A stretch of 64,000 bases of DNA from Peribacillus sp044761665 (GTDB lineage Bacteria; Bacillota; Bacilli; Bacillales; DSM-1321), in NCBI RefSeq assembly GCF_044761665.1, contig NZ_JBIWCW010000001.1, forward strand, positions 583,307-647,306, read 5' to 3'. The notes under the pieces were generated by a model. It saw only the letters and a program-made list of their open reading frames with translations, made no database searches and was not told where the DNA came from. Position 1 is the first letter of the stretch. Every line of letters starts with the position of its first letter. Made by a program: the position numbers and the translations under genes. This document shows positions 60,049 to 64,000 of the stretch, piece after piece.

Positions 60049-61320
60049 TCAAACGCTGATATCCTGATTTTCACTCGTCTGGATTTTTTTCAACCGGTTT
60101 ATATCCAAACGAATCAATAAGGAAATAATCAAGGCAACGGCGAAAAACCCCGTAAAAACAATTAGGCTTTGAGAATAGCTCCCTGTCGTTTCTCTAATCC
60201 ATGAAGCGAACATCGGACCCACTAATCCTGCAGCTGCCCACGCCGTCAGGATATACCCATGGATGGCACCCAACTGCTTCGTGCCGAACAAATCACCGAT
60301 ATACGCCGGGATGGAAGCAAATCCTCCCCCATAACACGTATAGATGATGGCTAGTAAAATTTGATAAATAACGGGGTGATCCGTAATGATCAAAAGTGGG
60401 AAGGCAATGACTTGTATGGTGAAAAATATCGTATACGTATTCGGACGACCAATAAAATCCGATACGGAAGCCCAGCCAATTCTTCCGAGTCCATTGAAGG
60501 CACCAAGCACTCCTACTAATGCCGCAGCCGCAACGGCGCTCAAACCAATGCTTTCCTGAGCAAGTGGAGAGGCCGCTGAAATGATAGCAATCCCGCATGT
60601 TATATTAATGAACAGCATGAACCAAAGATAATAAAAGCGTTTGGTCTTTACCGCTTCGTTAGCCCTAAGTTGTGAAAGATCCTGCAGCGCCTTCACCTTA
60701 CCTGTTTTGATTTTCTCTTTATATCCTTCAGGGAGCCACCCTTTCTTCGGTGGTTCTAGGTAAAGAGAGGATGCTATCATAATAATGAAGTAAGCGCTTC
60801 CAAGAATAAAAAATGTATTAGCGATTCCGACAGAACCAATCAATCCTTGAATAATCGGTGAGTTGATCAGTGCCGCAAATCCAAAACCCATGATGGCTAG
60901 ACCAGTCGCCAAACCCCTACGATCAGGAAACCACTTCACCAAGGTCGATACCGGAGCAATATATCCCACACCAAGACCGATTCCACCAAAAACGCCATAG
61001 GAAAGATAAAGCAGTGGCAAAGATTCCATACTGATCGCTACACCGGCACCCGAAATGCCTAAACCAAAAAAAATCGCTGACAGGATTCCTGCTTTTCTAG
61101 GACCATATTTTTCAACAAAATGGCCAAGAAAGGCAGCCGACAGCCCAAGAAACAGAATCGCAATACTGAAGGTTAAGCTAATGTTCGTTAAATCCCAACC
61201 GAATTCACTTGCCAGTGGCTTGGTGAATACACTCCATGCATACACCGAACCGATTGACAGGTGAATCCCCACGGCCGAGAGCGCAATCAACCACCTATTT
61301 TTTGTCTTTGTTTTCCCCAT
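60049..61320 (-). CDS. OFA-family MFS transporter (oxalate/formate antiporter-like)
   Basis: A 423-residue protein with 12 helices. LSIGSVYAWSVFTKPLASEF is the OFA family opening, and FVEKYGPRKAG the MFS loop 2-3 motif; VKWFPDRRGLATGLAIMGFG is also typical. It should exchange small carboxylates across the membrane. AAGGGGGATGTTGGGGG precedes the ATG. It is a single gene; no oxalate decarboxylation genes are nearby, so the substrate is open. Confidence 0.93.
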   Translation of the reverse strand: MGKTKTKNRWLIALSAVGIHLSIGSVYAWSVFTKPLASEFGWDLTNISLTFSIAILFLGLSAAFLGHFVEKYGPRKAGILSAIFFGLGISGAGVAISMESLPLLYLSYGVFGGIGLGVGYIAPVSTLVKWFPDRRGLATGLAIMGFGFAALINSPIIQGLIGSVGIANTFFILGSAYFIIMIASSLYLEPPKKGWLPEGYKEKIKTGKVKALQDLSQLRANEAVKTKRFYYLWFMLFINITCGIAIISAASPLAQESIGLSAVAAAALVGVLGAFNGLGRIGWASVSDFIGRPNTYTIFFTIQVIAFPLLIITDHPVIYQILLAIIYTCYGGGFASIPAYIGDLFGTKQLGAIHGYILTAWAAAGLVGPMFASWIRETTGSYSQSLIVFTGFFAVALIISLLIRLDINRLKKIQTSENQDISV

Positions 61321-61554
61321 CCCCCAACATCCCCCTTACGAGTCAACCAAGTTATAATTAACAAAATATTCAGATAATAATTAAGAAAAAAAAGAACATC
61401 AATTTCGTTAATTATCCACAATAATAGTAACATATGGTTAATTTTTAGACAATTCATTTAAAGAAAGGGATACCCTGATTCTAGCAGGTGATAGAGTATA
61501 GGGCAGGTTAGGGCTTTTCAGTGGAGCACCTTGGATGAGTCCATTTCCCTATAT

Positions 61555-61598
61555 AAAAAGTCCAATTTCCAAAGAGCATTAAAGGAAATTGGACTTCT
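61555..61598. terminator. Hairpin between the LrgB-like and MFS genes
   Basis: AAGTCCAATTTCC pairs with GGAAATTGGACTT around a 13-base loop. The remaining stretch 61321-61554 shows no gene. Confidence 0.8.
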
Positions 61599-61662
61599 CT
61601 TCAGTGGGGAAATCGGATTCTTACAGGTATAAGTAAACTAGCCTTTATTCGTTAATGGATTC

Positions 61663-62355
61663 TCAAACGTGAAATAGCCACGCGACAATCGGTCCTAAAA
61701 AGGAGCCAAGGATTGCACACAAGGTCATCGTAACAGAACTCATTGAAAAGGTCAGTTCACTGTATTCGGCAGCTTTAGAAGTTCCCATGGAATGTGAGGC
61801 ACTTCCGAGGGCGATACCTCTACCAAGTGGGCTTTGCACACGCATGTATTTAAAGATAGTAGGTGCTACTATTACACCAAAGATTCCTGCAATCATACAG
61901 CTTACAATTGTCATAGAAGCATTTCCCTCCAACCCCCTAGCTACTTCTATGGCAACGGGAGTAGTAAGGGATTTAGGAATAATGGAAAGAATTAATGTAT
62001 GATTTATCCCAAGTATCTTAGCAAGGAGGCCAACCGTGACCATTCCAGAAATGGCACTGACCAATACACCACCCAATATGGTGAATAAGTGATTTAGTAA
62101 AAAATAACGCTGTTTATACAAAGGGTAAGCAAGTGCTGCAACGGATGGACCTAAAAGGGAATTAATCCATTGACCACCAGCCATATAGCTTTTGTATGGA
62201 ATATGAAACAATAATAGGATAAGGATAATCAAAGTAGTTGCCGTTAAAATGGGAATTAAAAAAGAAAAAGAATACCGTTTATATAATAGAGTCATCAAAG
62301 AATAAGCGACGACAGTTAATACAATCATGAAGAATGCGAAGAGAACGTGCTGCAT
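61663..62355 (-). CDS. LrgB/CidB-family membrane protein
   Basis: A 230-residue protein with six or seven helices. LLGPSVAALAYPLYKQRYFL and LIPKSLTTPVAIEV-like SIIPKSLTTPVAIEVARGLE are signatures, as is LGSASHSMGTSKAAEYSELT near the C-terminus. With LrgA/CidA it forms a system that in Bacillus serves pyruvate uptake or influences autolysis. It starts inside the last codons of the LrgA-like gene (31-base overlap), so the two are translationally coupled. Confidence 0.92.
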   Translation of the reverse strand: MQHVLFAFFMIVLTVVAYSLMTLLYKRYSFSFLIPILTATTLIILILLLFHIPYKSYMAGGQWINSLLGPSVAALAYPLYKQRYFLLNHLFTILGGVLVSAISGMVTVGLLAKILGINHTLILSIIPKSLTTPVAIEVARGLEGNASMTIVSCMIAGIFGVIVAPTIFKYMRVQSPLGRGIALGSASHSMGTSKAAEYSELTFSMSSVTMTLCAILGSFLGPIVAWLFHV

Positions 62356-62732
62356 TCTTTATCACCCTTTCTTTCTTGTGCTTTTTTCTCAAAAAATTGA
62401 CTTACCGTTCCTGCTATTGCAATAGTAATGATCGTGCTTAATAGAACGGCTGCAACGAGCAATGCACCTTGAATCGAAAGTAAGGAAGGATAGTTCATGA
62501 TGCCAACTGTCGAAGGAATAAAGAATAATATGAGTGTGCTTAACAGAAAACCTGCCCCATTCTCTATATACTTTACTGGCACTATTTTTAAGCATAAACA
62601 GGTGAACAGTAATAGGAGGGCTACTATACTCCCCGGAATAACTAAGTGAAATAGGTTGTGAATAACGGTTCCGATGTAAGAAAACATGTACAAAATGCAT
62701 ATTTGAAAAAGGATATTGAGAATTTTCTTCAT
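62325..62732 (-). CDS. LrgA/CidA-family holin-like protein
   Basis: A 135-residue protein from ATG 62732 (GAGGAA ten bases away) with four helices. LVIPGSIVALLLLFTCLCLK and VKYIENGAGFLLSTLILFFI, PSTVGIMNYP are the family hallmarks. The C-terminal charged tail contains a Ser/His-rich end. It works with the downstream LrgB-like protein. A GntR/FCD regulator gene stands just upstream, an arrangement different from the usual LytSR or CidR control. Confidence 0.92.
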   Translation of the reverse strand: MKKILNILFQICILYMFSYIGTVIHNLFHLVIPGSIVALLLLFTCLCLKIVPVKYIENGAGFLLSTLILFFIPSTVGIMNYPSLLSIQGALLVAAVLLSTIITIAIAGTVSQFFEKKAQERKGDKECSTFSSHSS

Positions 62733-62833
62733 GATTGTGTTGTTCCTCTTTAGGAGCAACTTCCCTTCTTTCTTTTAAATAATGAATCTCATCATATATA
62801 GGCTGATGATTCTCACCTTTTCGGATTTTCTTT

Positions 62834-63487
62834 TTAATCCTTAAGATTTTCTATTATGGTGTAATATGTGTTATCAAGATGGCTCAAAACAGCATCCGTT
62901 GTTTGGCGTAAATTCCTGGCTTTTAGCCCCTCAATAATTAATGTATGTTCGTTATATACCTTATCTAAGCTTAATCCTTTCTTTAATGCAGCGATTCCAT
63001 ACCAATTAAAATGGTCAATCAGGTTTTCGATTAATTGATAGAGTCGATTGTTTTGACTTAACTCCGCTAGGAATAAGTGAAAGGAAGTATCATGGTACAC
63101 AAACTTTATAGGATCTTCCATAAGGTGGGCTAGTTGTTGATCCATCTTCTCAATCTTATCGATCGTTTCATTATCGAGAAGGGGAAGCAGTAGTTCAATG
63201 ACCAATACCTCATTTGCCTTTCGCAACTGAAAAATTTCATCAACATCTTGCCTATTAATGGTTTTGACCAAAATCCCTTTTCTCGGTAAAGACTGAATCC
63301 ACCCTTCTAGTTCTAGCTGTTGCAAAGCTAATTTCAAAGGGGTACGGCTAATTCCAAGGCTTTCACTAAGTGAACGTTCATATAACATCGATCCAGGTTC
63401 GACTCTTTGTTGAATAATACCCTGCTTAATTTCTTTATAAGCATGTTCTTTAAATAATTGGGGTTGTTCTGCCTTTAAGAAACTCAT
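62834..63487 (-). CDS. GntR-family regulator of the FCD type
   Basis: About 217 residues from ATG 63487 (GTG 63499 also possible). The winged helix reads LYERSLSESLGISRTPLKLA, LQQLELEGWIQSLPRKGILV. The C-terminal FCD domain includes FQLRKANEVLVIELLLPLLD, FHLFLAELSQNNRLYQLI and HFNWYGIAALKKGL, with Asp/His ligands for a metal and acid effectors. It lies 100 bp before the LrgA/LrgB-like pair and probably controls it in response to a carboxylate. Confidence 0.9.
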   Translation of the reverse strand: MSFLKAEQPQLFKEHAYKEIKQGIIQQRVEPGSMLYERSLSESLGISRTPLKLALQQLELEGWIQSLPRKGILVKTINRQDVDEIFQLRKANEVLVIELLLPLLDNETIDKIEKMDQQLAHLMEDPIKFVYHDTSFHLFLAELSQNNRLYQLIENLIDHFNWYGIAALKKGLSLDKVYNEHTLIIEGLKARNLRQTTDAVLSHLDNTYYTIIENLKD

Positions 63488-63570
63488 TATTATTTTCACC
63501 CTTTAGCAAAATAGTCGTTAGATAATTTCAGAAAATTATCAGTATGATTAATAATCCAAGAAAAGAAATC

Positions 63571-63594
63571 TGGCATCTGGTATACCAGATGCCA
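63571..63594. promoter_or_regulatory. Palindromic site upstream of the GntR regulator
   Basis: TGGCATCTGGTATACCAGATGCCA is a perfect 24-base palindrome 84 bp before the GntR start. Its core TGGTATACCA matches sites of FCD-type GntR regulators (UxuR/ExuR-like TTGGTATACCAA). It could double as a hairpin terminator. Confidence 0.65.
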
Positions 63595-63887
63595 ATAAAA
63601 AAAGTGTATCATTTGTTTCGTTTTTAGACAACATTTGATAAGGTTCGTAAATCATGGGGTGGGGTAATTCTTCATAGAAGAACCATGGGCGATTGAGCTT
63701 GGCTGATGACAATTCTTGTACATGCCCGGTTGCGCTTTGGCCCATGCCTGGACCTCTTATGCAGGCTATTATCCGACATTAGACCACTTTTCTTCTATTT
63801 ATTCCAACTAACATGGAAGGATGTCCTTGTAAGCGTGACTACCACCAGGCTAAATAAAAAAAGGAATTAAAAAGGCATTTGAGGTAG
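63595..63887. other. Intergenic stretch up to the insertion sequence
   Basis: A minus-strand frame of 65 codons (63548-63745) has no ribosome binding site and no recognisable family; I see no supported gene here. Confidence 0.4.
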
Positions 63888-64000
63888 TGACCCCTAAAAG
63901 TTAGAGTTTTCTTTATGCAGCTATTTGGCTGGCATGAGTTCGGTAGTTTACTGGACTCATGCTAGCCAGTTTTTGTTTAATTCGATCATTATTATAGTAA
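63888..64000 (-). mobile_element. Edge of an IS3-family insertion sequence (IS150-like), continuing outside the window
   Basis: The element ends with TGACCCCTAAAAGTTAGAG at 63888, a terminal inverted repeat of the IS150 group. It contains the 3' end of the transposase OrfB gene. The other end is beyond the window. Confidence 0.85.
63913..64000 (-). CDS. IS3-family transposase OrfB, C-terminal end
   Basis: The last 28 codons read YYNNDRIKQKLASMSPVNYR then THASQIAA and a stop. The pattern YYNNxRIxxKLxxMSPVxYR is the conserved end of IS3-family integrase-type transposases. The catalytic core lies outside the window. Confidence 0.9.
   Translation of the reverse strand, partial: YYNNDRIKQKLASMSPVNYRTHASQIAA

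Noticed and set aside
63548..63745. 65-codon minus-strand frame
   Set aside because: No ribosome binding site, no recognisable family, overlaps the GntR palindrome.

Overview
The window looks like chromosomal DNA of a low-GC, endospore-forming Bacillaceae bacterium, probably a Peribacillus/Bacillus-type soil species. Supporting signs are strong AGGAGG ribosome binding sites with many TTG/GTG starts, sigma-A promoters, collagen-like spore-surface proteins, a Fur-regulated FbpA/FbpB pair, an LXG polymorphic toxin locus, a secreted neutral protease and a heterocycloanthracin-type bacteriocin cluster. No rRNA, tRNA or CRISPR was seen.

Layout. 1-4.9 kb: the N-terminal 1618 codons of a giant collagen-like protein on the minus strand, with six copies of a 53-residue insert module; the C-terminus lies outside the window. 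5-11 kb: small secreted, membrane and stress proteins, an acetyltransferase and a MOSC protein broken by a frameshift. 11.3-14.8 kb: two dehydrogenases, a divergent TetR regulator with a twin palindromic operator, an SDR remnant and a DUF2798 protein. 15-17 kb: an intergenic repeat element, a Fur-boxed flavodoxin-fbpA-fbpB operon and a decayed GH8 glycosidase. 17.1-19.5 kb: a MutS2-like ATPase without the Smr nuclease, behind a long leader with a sigma-A promoter, a 7-residue leader peptide and three terminator-like hairpins. 20-28.1 kb: bacillolysin and an LXG toxin locus followed by an orphan toxin/immunity cassette and linker remnants. 28.4-33.6 kb: a cytochrome P450, a VOC protein and a polar amino-acid ABC importer. 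33.6-38.8 kb: a five-gene operon (SsuD-type monooxygenase, sugar-type ABC importer, aldo/keto reductase) behind its own promoter and leader terminator; it resembles oxidative sulfosugar desulfurization. 40-46.8 kb: a short collagen-like protein and a heterocycloanthracin cluster (precursor, ThiF-like partner, YcaO, SagB). 47-55 kb: a serine hydrolase, a TetR/thioesterase pair with operator, a prolyl 4-hydroxylase, a YhgE/PadR pair and a large membrane protein. 55-58 kb: three replication-like genes with duplicated upstream elements. 58-64 kb: small membrane proteins, a DUF1203 protein, an OFA-type MFS transporter, a GntR-regulated CidA/LrgA-CidB/LrgB pair and the edge of an IS3-family element.

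Recurring themes. Several operons carry visible regulatory DNA (Fur boxes, paired TetR palindromes, a GntR/FCD palindrome, leader terminators). Four intergenic loci hold degenerate arrays with a 20-21 bp period but different unit sequences. Decay is common (MOSC frameshift, GH8 remnant, SDR remnant, truncated toxin linkers). The two collagen-like proteins and the prolyl 4-hydroxylase could act on the same spore-surface structure. All functions are inferred from reading the sequence; no database search was run.
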